The notes: generated by a model not told the origin, from the letters alone. A DNA stretch of 64,000 nucleotides from Coix lacryma-jobi var. lacryma-jobi (GCA_009763385.1 CM019822.1:9704127-9768126), one strand, 5' to 3'. Positions 1-13,476 are shown, numbered from the stretch's first letter. Numbers and translations are program-made.

Positions 1-718
1 GCCATCACTGTCACAGATTATGCTAAACTATTCTCAATTTTATGGTACTTTTAGGAGTTTTAGAGGAGTTGTTACCACAGCTGCACGAGGTTAGGAATAT
101 TTACTAAGACTCAGTAAAGCCTTGAGAATTGTTGAGTAGCAAATAATTTAGGTATCAGTACTCAGGTGCTGCATCTTAAACCTTAAGATAGTTAAGAAGT
201 ACCAAATCAGGTCGTAATATAACCTTGAATACTAGTCAGTGCTTCTTTGGCTATGAAACAAGCAAAGTCTCTGTTATAGATGCTGGTGCTGAACTGCTCC
301 AAGACTAAGAATATGCCCTTGTACAAGAGATATGATAAAATGTCTACCATAAATCTAAACAAAAAATGTCTATTATATTTATTGTTTGCAACAGCGTCAG
401 CCAGTTAAAAACAGCAGTGTACCATCCTCGGCTCCTAGCTCACTAGCTTGACAACACTTTTGTGTGCATTTAGGAGGAACTATTCGATGTTTGCTTCTTG
501 CAAGTATCTTGGATAGTTTATTAGAAGGCTGTGAAACTGTGCATTAGATTTGTAGGCAAATATGAGGTATAAACATATCCACAGTTGGTCTCACACTTGA
601 GCAGTTGAGCACATTACTTTCTATTCTATAAGGGAAGACATATCATGGTCTATTAATCTATTATAATACATATTGATCTTGTGCTATTGTTTCTGAAGCC
701 CCAGCATTTCTTTAACAG

Positions 719-960
719 TTCTGAGTAATCCTGCAAAAAGGCAAGCGTATGACAAGAAAGGCATTCTATATGTTCAAGATCAGAATGTAGTGGTAAGCAT
801 TAAGCCACTATTATTTTCTGTTGTTATCTTGTCGTCCAATGGTTCTCACACTTTTTTTTTTAAAAAAAAAAATTGCCAACAATGTCAGGACTACCTGAAC
901 CGGCACAAGGGGTTAATACTTACCTGCAATGGTCTTGGCATAAGGTACTCAGTATGGTGA
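719..960 (+). CDS. J-domain (DnaJ-like) co-chaperone, last two exons only
   Basis: This is the 3' end of a spliced gene whose earlier exons lie left of the window or could not be resolved in 1-718. Exon 719-792 follows an AG acceptor and ends at a GT donor. Exon 889-960 follows an AG acceptor and ends in TGA. The two join in phase 0. The first exon encodes LSNPAKRQAYDKKG, which matches the helix III/IV part of a J domain (typically ...LSDPxKRxxYDxxG). J domains stimulate the ATPase of Hsp70 partners. The HPD loop would lie upstream and is not visible. The second exon encodes a short tail with GLILTCNGLGI, which I recall from a plant J-protein family, before the stop. Length, cell compartment and gene name cannot be judged from this fragment. 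The gene is convergent with the thylakoid protein gene to its right. Confidence 0.72.
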
Positions 961-1849
961 ACACGCTCAGGGGTACGCAGTTTGCACGCATCTGCAGTCT
1001 TGAATAATCTCTAATTGTAAAATAGGGGGGATCTAAAAATGATAGTGCAGCAGTGCCATGTTTGAAAGCCAAAGATTGACAATTTGAGTTCATCCTACAA
1101 CAGAGTTGATTTTTATTTGTCGATCAGCTGTTGTTGAATGAGAGGCAGATATGTTCCGGCTGCTCCTTGTATGTAACATACTGTTCCTAACCTTATGCAA
1201 TGTAAGCGTCTGTTTCTGTCTTGGCGCTTTATATTGACGCTAAGTGAATTTGAATGTTTGCGGAAAACAGAGTGGTATCATGCTCCTTTCCCGAAAACTA
1301 GTACAGTATGTCTACAACCTCATTAACATAGTATTAAACTTTTTTTCGTTATAGCTCAAAGGCTATAATTGATAATGCACTCTGTACATGAGAAAATGTA
1401 CAAATGTTCTCTTATTTAGGGATGTGCTTGCTACATTACAAAAGAGGATTTCAAAAGGAAAGGAATAGCATCGTTGAAAGTCAGCTAAGTGGACCTGCAG
1501 CTGCGTCAGTCTTACAGAAGGCTCGAACTTAACATATGGTGTCTGAAATGTTTACTGGATAGTGGCAAATAGGATTTCAAAACTTGCATAGGAGTGAGTA
1601 CATAGTGATCGTATTCATCTTTTTAAAGCTTTACTCGACAGTATACACATAGGATTGAGTAAAAAGCATCCAGAGTGACCTGAAGAAGCACACTAGCCAA
1701 ACTTAAGAAGTCTGATAACAGACCCCATGAGGAGAAAATTTAGATACACGACCTTCTTTAACCCTTCAGTATATTTGAAAAGAAAGGGAGAAACCCTAAT
1801 AATAAATTGGCTGTAAAGCCTAAACACGTGGCAAAAGATCGACGATGGA
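961..1849. other. Intergenic stretch between convergent genes
   Basis: The stretch is AT-rich and should contain the 3' UTRs of the J-domain gene (+) and the CURT1-type gene (-). I see no coding potential, RNA gene or clear repeat in it. Confidence 0.6.
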
Positions 1850-3839
1850 TCAAATAATCCTCTGTTTAAGATCTTCGAACTTTGCAAACAGGTCATCTCT
1901 GTTTTCCTGCATATATAGAAAATTTGACAATGGAAACGGATCTTCAGGTCACTGAGAACACAACAGAAACATGTAAAATCGAGGCAGGTTTTATAGGGTG
2001 GTTGAGATTTGAGGATTCAAATGTACCTTGAAAAGGAGATACCGGGCAATGAACCAAATTGAGTAACCAGTTCCTACTAGTTCCAGAATTTTTGGGAACT
2101 GTTACGAGTCAGCCAATCAGGTTAGTGAACATTTGGTATTAAACCTAAGTGCAGGTCTCATGAAGCGATACTATAACTTCGTACCAGGGGGACTTTATCA
2201 ATTGCAGAAACAACAGAAGATAGGATCCATAAAGCAACAAAGGCACCAAATCCAGTGAGGATTAAAGTCGGAGTCACTTCAATGTTCAACTGGAAAATAT
2301 AGGCACGGTATATAAGTAAGCAACAAGATGGCAATGAATAACTCATCCAAAACAAAGTTTGTATCTGAAAAAAAAAACTATCTTCACATATGAAAGCTGA
2401 TACATAATCATGGTATTAAGACAACACATGCAGTATATTTTTTATTTTAAGAATAATTAATGCATTAGCATGGTAAGTTTGGGCGTCTGGCAGAATCTGG
2501 AGCAACAAAACTAAGATATTTCATAACATCTTGTGCTTTTGGAGTTCTAGAGTTCTGCAAATATTAAGGGTTAAACTAAAGCTTAATCACTCAGCTTATT
2601 GATTCACAAACTCTACAGGTAAGATGGTGATATAAAACAATACATGATAGTGAGATGTACTATATACTCCGTACATCACGAACAGGCCCATACGGCAAGC
2701 ATGTGAAGCCGTGAAGGGTGTGGTGTGCATTTACTTAGGGCCTCCAAAATCTTAGGGCCCCTAATTTTTTTAACTACTATACTTTGTATCAGTACTAATC
2801 AACAAATCAGATGGATAACAAATTAATTAGCAATTAAAAAAGTCTTTTTTCATCCCACAGCCAATCAACTCCTGAGGCTCATGCATTATCCCTACCTCCA
2901 ATTAATACCCACCATAGAGACAAGGCATCTCTCTCACTCTCACTTAATCTTTCAATCAACAATCCCCACAGCAATTGGGAGAATTTTTTTCCTCAAGAAC
3001 AACCATGATCACGAAGTAGGCAATAATGTGATTAATTGGCCCGATCAAAACAGCATTTGTGGATGTAAGGATGTCATATTTTCCTAGGCGACTCTTTTTA
3101 TTTTGTACACTCTTCTATTACAGCAAGGAGCCAAGGACGACAGTTGCTATTTTTCTCAGCTGTAGTTTTACTGTCAAATTGAGCTCAATGCCTTTCTGCA
3201 GGACTCATTTAAGATAGAAAAAGGAATTTCAGTTTGGTTTAGTTCCGCATAAGAGTTTATCACTGAAAGCATTCAAAGGCGGCACGCAGCGGAATCGAAA
3301 GGCAAACAAAGCTTTGGTGGGGAGCCTGGGACCCTGAACAGTAAAGCAAGTAACGTGTCAGCAGCACGGCGATACCTTGCTCAGTATCTCATCCAGACTG
3401 ACGTCATCCGGGGACGGGGACGGGGACGCCTCCGACGACACCAGCTCTGCTACAGCTACAGGCAGCGCCTCCGCGGAGCCACTAGGCGCGGCGCTAACCT
3501 CCTCGACCACCTTGTCGTCGGCAGGCGGGTCGGGCTTGTCCGTGACGAGGACGGTGTAGGAGGCGGCGGACGCGGGCTCTTCGGAGGGCACCGGGTCAGG
3601 CACGGCCGCACTGGCGCAACGCCAGCCTGAAGCGAAAACGTCAGATCAGAGCAAGCAAGACAGCGCGTGAGATACAGAGTGATGGCTGGCTAGGCCGCGT
3701 ACGGCGTACCTCGAGCTGGGATGCGGCGGTGCAGCGGAAGGGCGGTGGAAACAGACGCGCCACGGCGGGGCGCGGCGAAGGATATGGGCGCGGCGGCAGT
3801 GGCGCGGACGGAGGCGGTGGTAGAGACGCAGAGCTCCAT
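1850..3839 (-). CDS. CURT1/CAAD-domain thylakoid membrane protein
   Basis: Five exons on the minus strand: 3839-3710, 3626-3376, 2289-2185, 2098-2027 and 1906-1850. All have GT/AG borders and consistent phases, giving 204 residues. The start MELC is followed by a Ser/Ala/Arg-rich stretch typical of a chloroplast transit peptide. Residues ~45-127 are acidic and Pro/Ser-rich. Two membrane segments follow: one with GFGAFVALWILSSVVSAIDK (about 140-160) and one with ILELVGTGYSIWFIARYLLF (about 165-186). The protein ends with a charged amphipathic helix, ENRDDLFAKFEDLKQRII. This N-helix/two-TM/C-helix plan, with the phrase GYSxWFxxRYLLFK, is the CAAD/CURT1 fold. Members bend thylakoid membranes at grana margins. 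The MELC start resembles the CURT1D branch as I remember it, but I do not assign a paralogue. The 1.1 kb second intron holds no other gene. Confidence 0.88.
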
Positions 3840-5235
3840 GGTCTCCCCACTCTCTCTGCTCTCTCCTCTTTCTGTGGACGCCGACCTGGTTGGGTTTTGA
3901 GAGGTTTCTGTGAGCCGCGAGGTAGGAGGAGGATGAGGGTGATACTGGGCTGGTGGCTCCCTGGCGCTGCTGTACTGCATGACGTGTGCGACCCCAACTT
4001 GAGGACTCGATGAGGAGTACTGGTGCTCCTGCAGTCCTGTAGCATTGTGTCCTCCTCGCCCGACGCCCGCTCGGCAGTATTGTGTGTGGGCCTGTGCTTT
4101 CTGGGGGCCGAGCCGCTTGGTAGTTGGACGACAGGTGGTGCTTTCGCTTTTTGCTTCCCTGATGTTCCGGCGGGGCCCGTATGTCCTGTGTGTGGTTTTG
4201 CATTTTTGTGGTTTCCTCCTCCAAAGGGAAAAGAGGGAAAGAGGAACGAACCACCGCTTCTTTATTCTTTTTCTTCCGTCGGTGCTTGTTCACTGTAGCA
4301 TCCATAATTCCATTGAAAGAAGAAAATGTTTGGCCATGTGTTCTGTTGGACGCCATGAATTTGTTTTTTTTTCTTTAATGTATTCTAGCGTTTTCTTTCG
4401 GTCATCACAGACTATGGACCACACTCATTTTAGCTACTTAAATCATTGTCGTAGTCTAATTTTTTTCTTAAACACCAAACCATATAAGTTACCTCCATGT
4501 CTTGGTCTGAAGTGGATTCAAAGATGGTTTATCCTTTTTGTGTGTTTTTTGAACGTAATTCTTTTTTGTGTTAAAAATGGATAAATACTTGATAAAAATT
4601 TTAGACCATAGAAAATGGCATAACATTCTAAAAATTTCGAACAAAGTCATAGAGGTAGATTGGTATATGAACAATCCAATGAAATATTTAGAGCTCATGA
4701 AAAATATACATAAAAGCTTTAAAAATATATTTACCTCTAGTAAAATAAGAAAAAATATATTTAAAGCATGCACAAAATCTTTAAAACATCATTGTCTAAA
4801 TATGTTTTTAAAACTTTGCATTGCAAAAATATGGGATGCAACCAGCATGAATGCAATATACATTAATGTTGAATACATTCACGCTATGTATTGATTATAG
4901 TTGTGTCTTTTGTTTTTTTTGTTGTGGGGAGCTTTTAAGGTTTGACATCAATTAAAATGTTGGAAATTTTATAGATTTTAGAATATTTTTTTTCATTTGC
5001 AGAGTTAAAAATATATTTTTATAAGCTTCTAATGATATTTTTATAAGCTCTAAGTATTTTATTTGGATTCATCATGTCCCAATCTACCTTTTATGGTGTT
5101 TTCAACATTTTAAGAAGCTTAAAAACATTTTATGCAGATTAATAGTCTTATCAAGTACTATTTACCATATTTTTTACAAAAAGAAAAAACAAAACAACTT
5201 TAGGGAAGTAATTTCAACGGTTAGAGATAAGACAC
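3840..5235. other. Upstream region of the CURT1-type gene, then AT-rich intergenic DNA
   Basis: About 3840-4300 is GC-rich and should contain the promoter and 5' UTR of the minus-strand thylakoid gene. 4300-5230 is very AT-rich with no ORF or repeat structure that I can support. It ends at the target site GACAC (5231-5235) of the adjacent retrotransposon. Confidence 0.5.
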
Positions 5236-5866
5236 TGTTGGGGAAAGGATCCTCGACAGAGGCGCCGCCCGAGCTGATGCCGGAGACAACCCTCGCGCAA
5301 CCAACGCGGCCTCGCGAGGGCTCCCCCCCCCCTATTTTTTGGGGGTCATTTTCCTGACCTTCGGATGTGAGCCCGACCCTCGACGATTTGTTACACTCCT
5401 CGCAGTTTAAGGCGTGACGACAACGCGGCAGGCGACTCTCGCCGGCCTTCGAGGCCATTCCACGTGGAGCGATGGGTTTGGCAAGCATCAGTGGAGCGCT
5501 GGCCCGAGGGCAAGCGAGATCGAGGGTCTGGCACTCGTTCTCCTCTCTCGAAGGTGATGAGAATCAGGTGGCGGCGCGCAGGAAGGGGGCTAACTAGGGT
5601 TTTGCCTTAGCTGTGTTTTTACGTTATTACCCCTCCTCCCTGCGTGGAGTCAGGGAATCTTTCTGTCCCCTTTTGTAATTGATCCCATGACCCTTGGTAC
5701 TCCCTATAAATACCAAGGGGAGAACAGTGTAAAAGGGGGTTTTTTGGGAAGAGAGCCACAGCACCACTGTCCCGGTTTCCTCAACCTTCGCAATTGTTTC
5801 CGACGCTTGGTCACCTTCGCCACTCCCCTGCACGAGCGCGGAGGTGGGGCAAGTGTGTTTCCAACA
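5236..5866 (+). repeat. 5' LTR of the Tat element
   Basis: The repeat is 631 bp, starts TGTTGGGGAAAGG and ends GTTTCCAACA. It pairs with the copy at 16846-17474. A TATA box (CTATAAATA, about 5704-5712) sits about 160 bp before the LTR end and probably sets the U3/R border. A C-run/T-run near 5327-5338 differs in length between the two LTRs. Confidence 0.92.
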
Positions 5867-5867
5867 G

Positions 5868-5886
5868 TTTGGCGCCGACCGTGGGG
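5868..5886 (+). other. Primer-binding site of the Tat element
   Basis: Immediately after the LTR the sequence TTTGGCGCCGACCGTGGGG contains TGGCGCCG. That is complementary to the 3' end of the tRNA class (Asp-like) often used by Athila/Tat elements. Only the first eight or so bases match the tRNA-Asp complement I remember, so the exact primer tRNA is uncertain. Confidence 0.6.
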
Positions 5887-5899
5887 ATCGAAGTTCGAA

Positions 5900-8800
5900 A
5901 TGGCAGGAAACAGGAGAGCGCCCGCAGCTAGGGACCGACGCGTCGCCAATGAGACGGCGACGGTGGTTCCGCCTACTGAGGAGATTGTGCAACCCTCGGG
6001 AGCAGAGGATGTCACCCCAAAATCTGAAGTCCCGGGCCCCCAGGCCCGAGTGGTGACACAGCCGCACCCCCACACTTCTGGAGAAGGAGAGGGGAGAGAT
6101 GAGGAAGAGTTGGGCCTCGAGGCCCTCGAAAGACTTCAAGCTGAGCTGCAAGAGAAAAAGAGGCGCATGGATCAGCTTGAGAGGCACAACCAGTTGCGCT
6201 CGATCAGACAAAGGGCAGACGAGGCCAGGGAACAGCTTCGCCGAATGGAGGAATCCCTCGCTGCGGCTGAAGCCGAAGCCGGGGGATGGAATGATGAGGA
6301 AATGCCCCCACTGCAAGAGGGGAATGAGGTGCGGGATCAAGACAACCTTCGTCGCCATCCACCACCCCCACCACCACCAATTCACCCAGAACCACATCCT
6401 ATGAGGCCACCAAACTTTCGCCAACTCTACCCAGATGAGAGAGAGCCTAACCTTAGCAACCAACGAAGACCTCAACAACACCAAATGCCCTATGACCCAA
6501 AGTCACCACTCTCTCAAATGCTCCAAACCCAACCCTGGCCACCGTGCTACAATCCACAAAACCTACTCCGCTACGACGGGCTCTCCGACCCTCGCCAATT
6601 CATAATGAGCTATGAAGCAGCAGTTACCGCAGCAGGCGGAGATGAATCAACAATGGCAAAGTCCTTCGTTATCATCCTGCGAGACATTGCACAAACCTGG
6701 TACAGCAACCTCCGCCCCGGAATAGTAGATTCCTGGGCCAATCTCAGAGACAGGCTTTGTACAAACTTCAAGGGCATTACACCAGCCCCATCAAACCTCA
6801 TTGAGTTGTTCAACTGCAAACAAGAAGAGCGCGAACCACTTCAAGATTATTGGCGGAGGTTCATCCAAATCAGAGCAAGAACCCCGGGAATATCCGACGA
6901 GGCTGTCATCCTCGCTGCAGTCAGTGGCCTGCGCCCAGGCCCATGGTCTTCGAAATTTGCCAGGAAGCCGACAAACACAATCGAAGAATTACACGAGACA
7001 ATGGAAAGATACTGTAGAGCAGACATGGACTTCAGAGCGAAGTCCGATGCTCGGAGGTCACAGCAGAAGCCGCAGTCGGGGCCTCAACCAAGAGTAAACA
7101 ACCCTCGCCAAGAACAAAGCAACATCGGTGCCATCAACAAACCAATACACTATGAACACCAAGGACGGGGCACTCAACCCCCGAACAACCAGAACCCCCA
7201 AGGTTTGCCACCCCCGCCAGATCAACGGAACCAGCAAAAAGACCCCGCGAAAATGTATTGTCATTTCTGTGGTCTTGGAAAGGGGCACACCACCAAACAA
7301 TGCGAATGCTTCGCCAAGGGAAAAGAATTCCAGGAGTCCAAAAGAGCCGCTTTGGCAGACAACCGAACCATCAACCACACCAGGAAACCAAACTTCCACT
7401 CAACAAATCCTCCATACCACTATACCCCCATAAATTACGGCCTACCTTCACAACAACCCATCTACGCGCACCACCCACTCTACAACCAAGCCTCTTATCA
7501 GCCAACCACCATCCCACAACGCCAAAATCCACCATACACAGTCACATACCCAACAACCCCCCAAACCCAAACCCCAACTACCCAACAAGTCAACAATGCT
7601 CTACCGCCACCACCACCAATACCCGCTTTACCAGCGCCTCAACCTGGCAAATCCGAAACCCAGAGCCAAACGACCATCAACAACCCAACATCAACCTTCG
7701 GTGTAATACTAGCTATCACCGGAGGTTCAAATGAAGACCATGGCAACAAGCGGCAGAGAAAAGAACATGCCAGACGGGTGCACCATGTAGCCGTCGAAGG
7801 ACCACACAAATTTGGTCGTTGGTCCCACATTCCCATAACCTTTGACTCTAGTGATATGAAGTTGAGAGATTACCCTCATACCGACGCCATGGTGATCGAG
7901 ACCAATCTAGCAGGGTGGACTGTCACTAAAATTCTGGTCGACACAGGAAGCTCCGCAGACATCCTGTTGGCCTCAACCTTCGACAGCATGAAGCTCGATA
8001 GGAACCTCCTGCAACCTGCTGACAACCCTTTATACGGCTTCGGCGATCAACAAGTGAGAGCCATCGGGAAAATTTCTTTGCCCGTGACCTTCGGCGACCA
8101 GATCAACTGCAGAACCGAGCATTTAACCTTCGACGTGGTATACATGTTCTACCCGTACAATGCCATATTTGGCCGAGGGGTAACCAACACATTCAACGCA
8201 GTCATCCACCCCGCTTACCTCTACATGAAGCTTCCCGCTCCGAAGGGAGTGGTCGCAGTATATGAAGACCAAGACATTGCAAGGGCAGCCGAGGGAACAG
8301 TAGCACCAGGACAACATAATGTCCACAACCTGTCGAAACCTCAAGCTACAAACCTCAATGACGAAGGTGAGGTGTGCACCGACAAAATAAAGGTGTCACC
8401 CAAGGAAGAAACCAAACAAGTGCAACTCTTCGAAGGTAACGCCGAAAGAAAGGTGTTCATCTCAGCCAACCTAGCCCCCCAATCAGAAAGCGACCTCGTC
8501 ACTTTCCTCAAAGAAAACTCCGACACCTTCGCCTGGTCCGCGGAGGACTTAAGAGGAGTGAACAGAACCCTGATAGAGCACAGCCTAAACATCAAGCCGG
8601 GCTACCGCCCGGTCAAACAAAAGCTTCGCAAAATGTCAGAAGAAAGGAAAGAGGCAGCGAGGGCTGAGGTAAAAAGGCTTTTGGACGCAGGCGTCATCCG
8701 CCCAGTCAAGTACCCAACATGGCTCTCAAACGTGGTACTAGTACAGAAAAAGAACAAGAAATGGCGAATGTGCGTAGACTTCACGTGCCTGAACAAGGCT

Positions 8801-11611
8801 TGCCCGAAGGATGATTTCCCCCTCCCCAACATAAGCACCTTGGTTGACAGAGCAGCCGGCTGCCAAATGCTATCTCTACTCGACTGCTTTTCGGGATACC
8901 ACCAGATTTGGATGAATGAAGAAGACGAGGAGAAAACAAGCTTCGTCACACCTTCGGGAACTTTTTGTTTTCGGAGAATGGCAGAAGGCCTAAGAAACGC
9001 GGGTTCAACCTTCGCTCGTATGACATCCGAGGTCTTCAAAGATGAACACTCCGTCTCCGCCTATGTTGATGACCTGGTCGTCCAAAGCGAGTTAAAAGAA
9101 AACCACATTTCAGACCTATCGAGAGTGTTCAGCAACCTCCGGTGCGCTAGATTAAAGCCGAACCCCGAAAAATGTGTTTTCGGAGTAAGTGAAGGAAAAC
9201 TGCTGGGTTGTATCGTCTCTGCAAGGGGAATTGAAGCTAACCCCGACAAGATTGACACTATCATCAACATGGAACCCCCGACAACCAAAAAAGCAGCCCA
9301 ACGCTTATCAGGCCGACTAGCAGCTCTCAGCAGATTCATTTCCAGATCAGTTGAGCGAGGGTTACCTTTCTTCGAAACTTTGAGAAGCACCGCACCGTTC
9401 AACTGGGGACCCCAGCAGCAAAAAGCCTCCGAAGACTTGAAGAAGTATCTCACAAGCTTGACTGTTTTAACCAGCCCAAGCAAAGGGGACTTGTTACTGC
9501 TGTACGTCGCAGCCTCGCCTCATGCAGTGAGCGCAGTCTTAATCAAAGAATTGCACGAGAACAACAAAACCAGGCAAGCCCCAATCTACTACGTATCAGA
9601 AACCCTCGAAGGGCCAAAACGAAACTACTCAGAGCTCGAGAAGATAGCGTACGCAGTGGTCATGGCATCAAGAAAGCTCAAGCACTATTTTCAAGCATAC
9701 GAAATCCACGTACTCTCGGCTTTTCCCCTCGAGAATATTTTCAAAAACAACGAGGCAGTCGGAAGAATAGCAAAATGGGCAGTTGAACTCAACAGCTACG
9801 CCCTAACCTTCGTCGGTCGAACAGCAATCAAATCCCAGGCACTAGCAGATTTCATAGCAGAATGGACCCCAGACCCTCGCAAAGATGAACCTCACCAAGA
9901 CCCATTTTGGACTGTGTATGTTGACGGAGCCTGGGGTGCAACTGGCGCAGGGGCCTCGGCCATTCTAGTCTCGCCATCCGGATCTAAGCTAAGATACACA
10001 AGAAGACTTGACTTCAAATGTACAAACAACTCCGCAGAATACGAAGTTGTGATACTCGCTCTCTCAAGGCTTCGGTCACTGTCAGTCCGAAGGGCAGTCA
10101 TCTACACAGACTCACAGGTCATCGCGGGGCACATTGAGAAAAATTACAAGGCCAAAGATCCAGAGCTGCAAAAGTACTTTCAACATGTCCGAAGGTTAGA
10201 GTCCTTCTTCCTCGGCATATCAGTAAAGGCAATACCAAGGTGAGAAAATAGCGAAGCAGACTGCCTAGCTAAAGCAGCAGCACAACAATTACACCTACCG
10301 CCCAATGTTTTCCGCGAAGTTGCGACCCAATCAGCTTTCGAAACCTCCGAAAAGAACGCCAAGTTGATCAATGCAATCCAGAGTGAGGATTGGAGGGCAC
10401 CTATCATAGCCTACATCAAGGGGCTCCACGAACCAAACTCCAAAGAAGAAGAAAACAGGCTAAAACAAAGAGCACGAGGGTATAAGATTGTAGACAACAT
10501 TCTGTACAAAGCTTCAGTAACCTCGCCCTGGCTCAAATGCGTCCCGCAGTCCGAAGGAAACGACATTCTTAAGCTTATCCATGAAGGCATTTGTGGTTCA
10601 CACAACGGCCCAAGGGCACTAGTTGGAAAAGCCTTCCGGCAAGGTTTCTACTAGCCAACGGCGCTAAAAGATGCAGAAAACATCGTCAAACAATGCGAAG
10701 ATTGCCAACTAACAGCAAAAAACAAAAATGCCCCAGGGGCTCCGACGACGCTTATATGCCCAACATGGCCTCTGCAAAGGTGGGCAATGGACCTCGTGGG
10801 CCCACTACCGACAGCTTCAGGAAACCTTCGCTATGCGGTGGTAGCCGTGGAATACTTCACAAAGTGGGTTGAAACAAGACCATTGTCTTCCATCACCTCC
10901 CTCGCAGTGAAAAAGTTTTTTTGGCAACAAATAGTTTGTCGATTCGGCGTCCCCAAGCATCTCACCGTCGATAATGGCACCCAGTTTGACTGCGAAGTTT
11001 TCAAAGAATTCTGCGCACAAATCGGTACAACCTTATGCTTCGCTTCAGTTCGGCACCCTCAATCCAACGGCTTAGTTGAAAGAGCTAATGCAACAATTTT
11101 CCAAGCCATATCCAAGAAATTGCAAGGCAGGCCTAAGGGAAAATGGGCGGAAGAGCTAACCTCGGTCACTTGGTCTCACAACACCTCGGAGTGCAGAGCA
11201 ACCAAATTCACACCTTTCAAGCTCCTGTTCGGGGAAGAGGTTGTGCTACCAGAAGAACTGAAGCACGAATCACCGAGAACAACCCTCGAACCAATAGAAA
11301 AAAGCCAGCTGCTCAACAAAGATTTACTCGAAGAAGCAAGATGCAACGCAGTGCACAACCTTCGCAAGTATCAAGAAGAAACCAGAAAATGGAGAGATAA
11401 AAAGGTCAGAATCAAAGACTTGCAGAAGGGTGACCTTGTCCTCATCCGGAAACAAAACGTCGGCTTGGCGGGCAAGTTCCAGCCAAAGTGGACCGGTCCA
11501 TATCTGATATCAGAATGCAATCGCCCTGGCTCTTTCCACCTCTCTGACAGCGAGGGAAACATCCTACCTCATACCTGGAACATCGACGACCTTCGCAAAT
11601 ACTACCCATAG
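5900..11611 (+). pseudogene. gag-pol polyprotein of the Tat element, two in-frame stops
   Basis: One reading frame of 1904 codons runs from the ATG at 5900 to TAG at 11609, interrupted by TGA at 10241 and TAG at 10652. Gag contains a coiled-coil N-region (about residues 75-125), a retrotransposon-gag domain and a zinc knuckle near residue 454 (CHFCGLGKGHTTKQC, with one extra residue compared with the CX2CX4HX4C norm). The protease active site is LVDTGSSAD (D681). RT has the catalytic YVDD (about 1055). RNase H begins VYVDGAWG (about 1340). The integrase follows, with a HHCC zinc finger spanning the second stop, a DDE core (MDLVGPLP, TVDNGTQF, SNGLVERAN) and a C-terminal basic domain. The first stop falls in RNase H and the second in the integrase zinc finger, so RNase H and integrase would be lost by simple translation. 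Each looks like a single-base nonsense change in an otherwise open frame. Confidence 0.92.
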
Positions 11612-11895
11612 CGGAGCCTTAGTGAGCCCTCGCATTATGTAATTTGTTGTTTTTTCCATTTTCTATGAATGTAGCAATTAAAAGGAGCTGCACTCTTTTT
11701 TCTTACGAAGGGGCGTAAGGTTTTTTAACGAGGCAGTATCCAAACCCTTAATACAGGCTAGAACCCCCAAAAAAGTAAAATCTCCAAGTTATTACTTTTA
11801 CTAGCAAACATTGAAAAAGCACTTCTTTTTCAAAGAGCTCTACAATCGATGGAAACCCACTAAGATTCTTCGAAAAACAACCTTTTTTTTTCAAA
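11612..11895. other. Spacer between pol and the tandem array
   Basis: This is a short 3' region after the pol stop, with T- and A-rich runs. No ORF or regulatory signal can be supported. Confidence 0.5.
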
Positions 11896-13476
11896 GCAAA
11901 CTTCACCTCCACCTAAGATAAGGGGAGGCGCGAAGTCCAAAAAAGTCGAGCACCCTGGCAAAAACGACAGGGGCTCGCAAAAAGCAAACTTCACCTCCAC
12001 CTAAGATAAGGGGAGACGTGAAGCCCAAATAAGTTGAACACCCTGGCAAAAACGACAGGGGCTCGTACAAAGCAAACTTCACCTCCACCTAAGATAAGGG
12101 GAGGCGCGAAGTCCAAAAAGTCGAGCACCCTGGCAAAAACAACAGGGGCTCACAAAAAGCAAACTTCACCTCCACCTAAGGGGAGGCGCGAAGTCCAAAA
12201 AGTCGAGCACCCTCGCAAACACGCCAGGGGCTCGCAAAAAGCAAACTTCACCTCCACCAAAGGGGAGGCGCGAAGTCCAAAAAAGTCGAGCACCCTCGCA
12301 AACACGCCAGGGGCTCGCAAAAAGCAAACTTCACCTCCACCTAAGATAAGGGGAGGCGCGAAGTCCAAAAAAGTCGAGCACCCTGGCAAAAACGACAGGG
12401 GCTCGCAAAAAGCAAACTTCACCTCCACCTAAGGGGAGACGCGAAGTCCAAAAAGTCGAGCACCCTCGCAAACACGCCAGGGGCTCGCAAAAAGCAAACT
12501 TCACCTCCACCAAAGGGGAGGCGCGAAGTCCAAAAAAGTCGAGCACCCTTGCAAACACGCCAGGGGCTCGCAAAAAGCAAACTTCACCTCCACCTAAGGG
12601 AAGGCGCGAAGTCCAAAAAAGTTGAGCACCCTCGCAAACACGCCAGGGGCTCGTAAAAGCAAACCTCACCTCCACCTAAGATAAGGGGAGGCGCGAAGTC
12701 CAAAAAAGTCGAGCACCCTGGCAAAAACGACAGGGGCTCGCAAAAAGCAAACTTCACCTCCACCTAAGGGGAGGCGCGAAGTCCAAAAAGTCGAGCACCC
12801 TCGCAAACACGCCAGGGGCTCGCAAAAAGCAAACTTCACCTCCACCTAAGGGGAGGCGCGAAGTCCAAAAAGTCGAGCACCCTCGCAAAAACGACAGGGG
12901 CTCGCAAAAAGCAAACTTCACCTCCATCAAAGGGGAGGCGCGAAGTCCCAAAAAGTCGAGCACCCTCGCAAAAACGACAGGGGCTCGCAAAAAGCAAACT
13001 TCACCTCCACCAAAGGGGAGGCGCGAAGTCCCAAAAAGTCAAGCACCCTCGCAAAAACGACAGGGGCTCGCAAAAAGCAAACTTCACCTCCACCAAAGGG
13101 GAGGCGCGAAGTCCCAAAAAGTCGAGCACCCTCGCAAAAACGACAGGGGCTCGCAAAAAGCAAACTTCACCTCCACCAAAGGGGAGGCGCGAAGTCCCAA
13201 AAATTCGAGCACCCTCGCAAAAACGACAGGGGCTCGCAAAAAGCAAACTTCACCTCCACCAAAGGGGAGGCGCGAAGTCCCAAAAAGTCGAGCACCCTCG
13301 CAAAAACGACAGGGGCTCGCAACAAGCAAACTTCACCTCCACCAAAGGGGAGGCGCGAAGTCCCAAAAAGTCGAGCACCCTCGCAAAACACGTCAGGGGC
13401 TCGCAAGAAGCAAACTTCACCTCCACCTAAGATAGGGGGAGGCGCGAAGCCCAAATAAGTCGAACACCCTCGCAAA
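11896..13476. repeat. Tandem array of 82-88 bp units (19 copies) inside the Tat element
   Basis: Units begin GCAAACTTCACCTCCA and carry GGGGAGGCGCGAAGTCC and CGAGCACCCTCGCAAA. Copy starts are at 11896, 11984, 12072, 12159, 12241, 12324, 12412, 12494, 12577, 12659, 12747, 12829, 12911, 12994, 13077, 13160, 13243, 13326 and 13410. The 87-88 bp form has the insert CTAAGATAAG and the 82-83 bp form lacks it. Copies from 12994 to 13326 are all 83 bp and nearly identical. Because 83 is not a multiple of three, chains of ORFs appear in every minus frame; they are by-products, not genes. Confidence 0.95.

Noticed and set aside
3646..4356. Long minus-strand ORF of 236 codons over the 5' region of the thylakoid gene
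   Set aside because: It overlaps exon 1 in another frame, has no domain, and is Arg/Ser/Pro-rich chance sequence.
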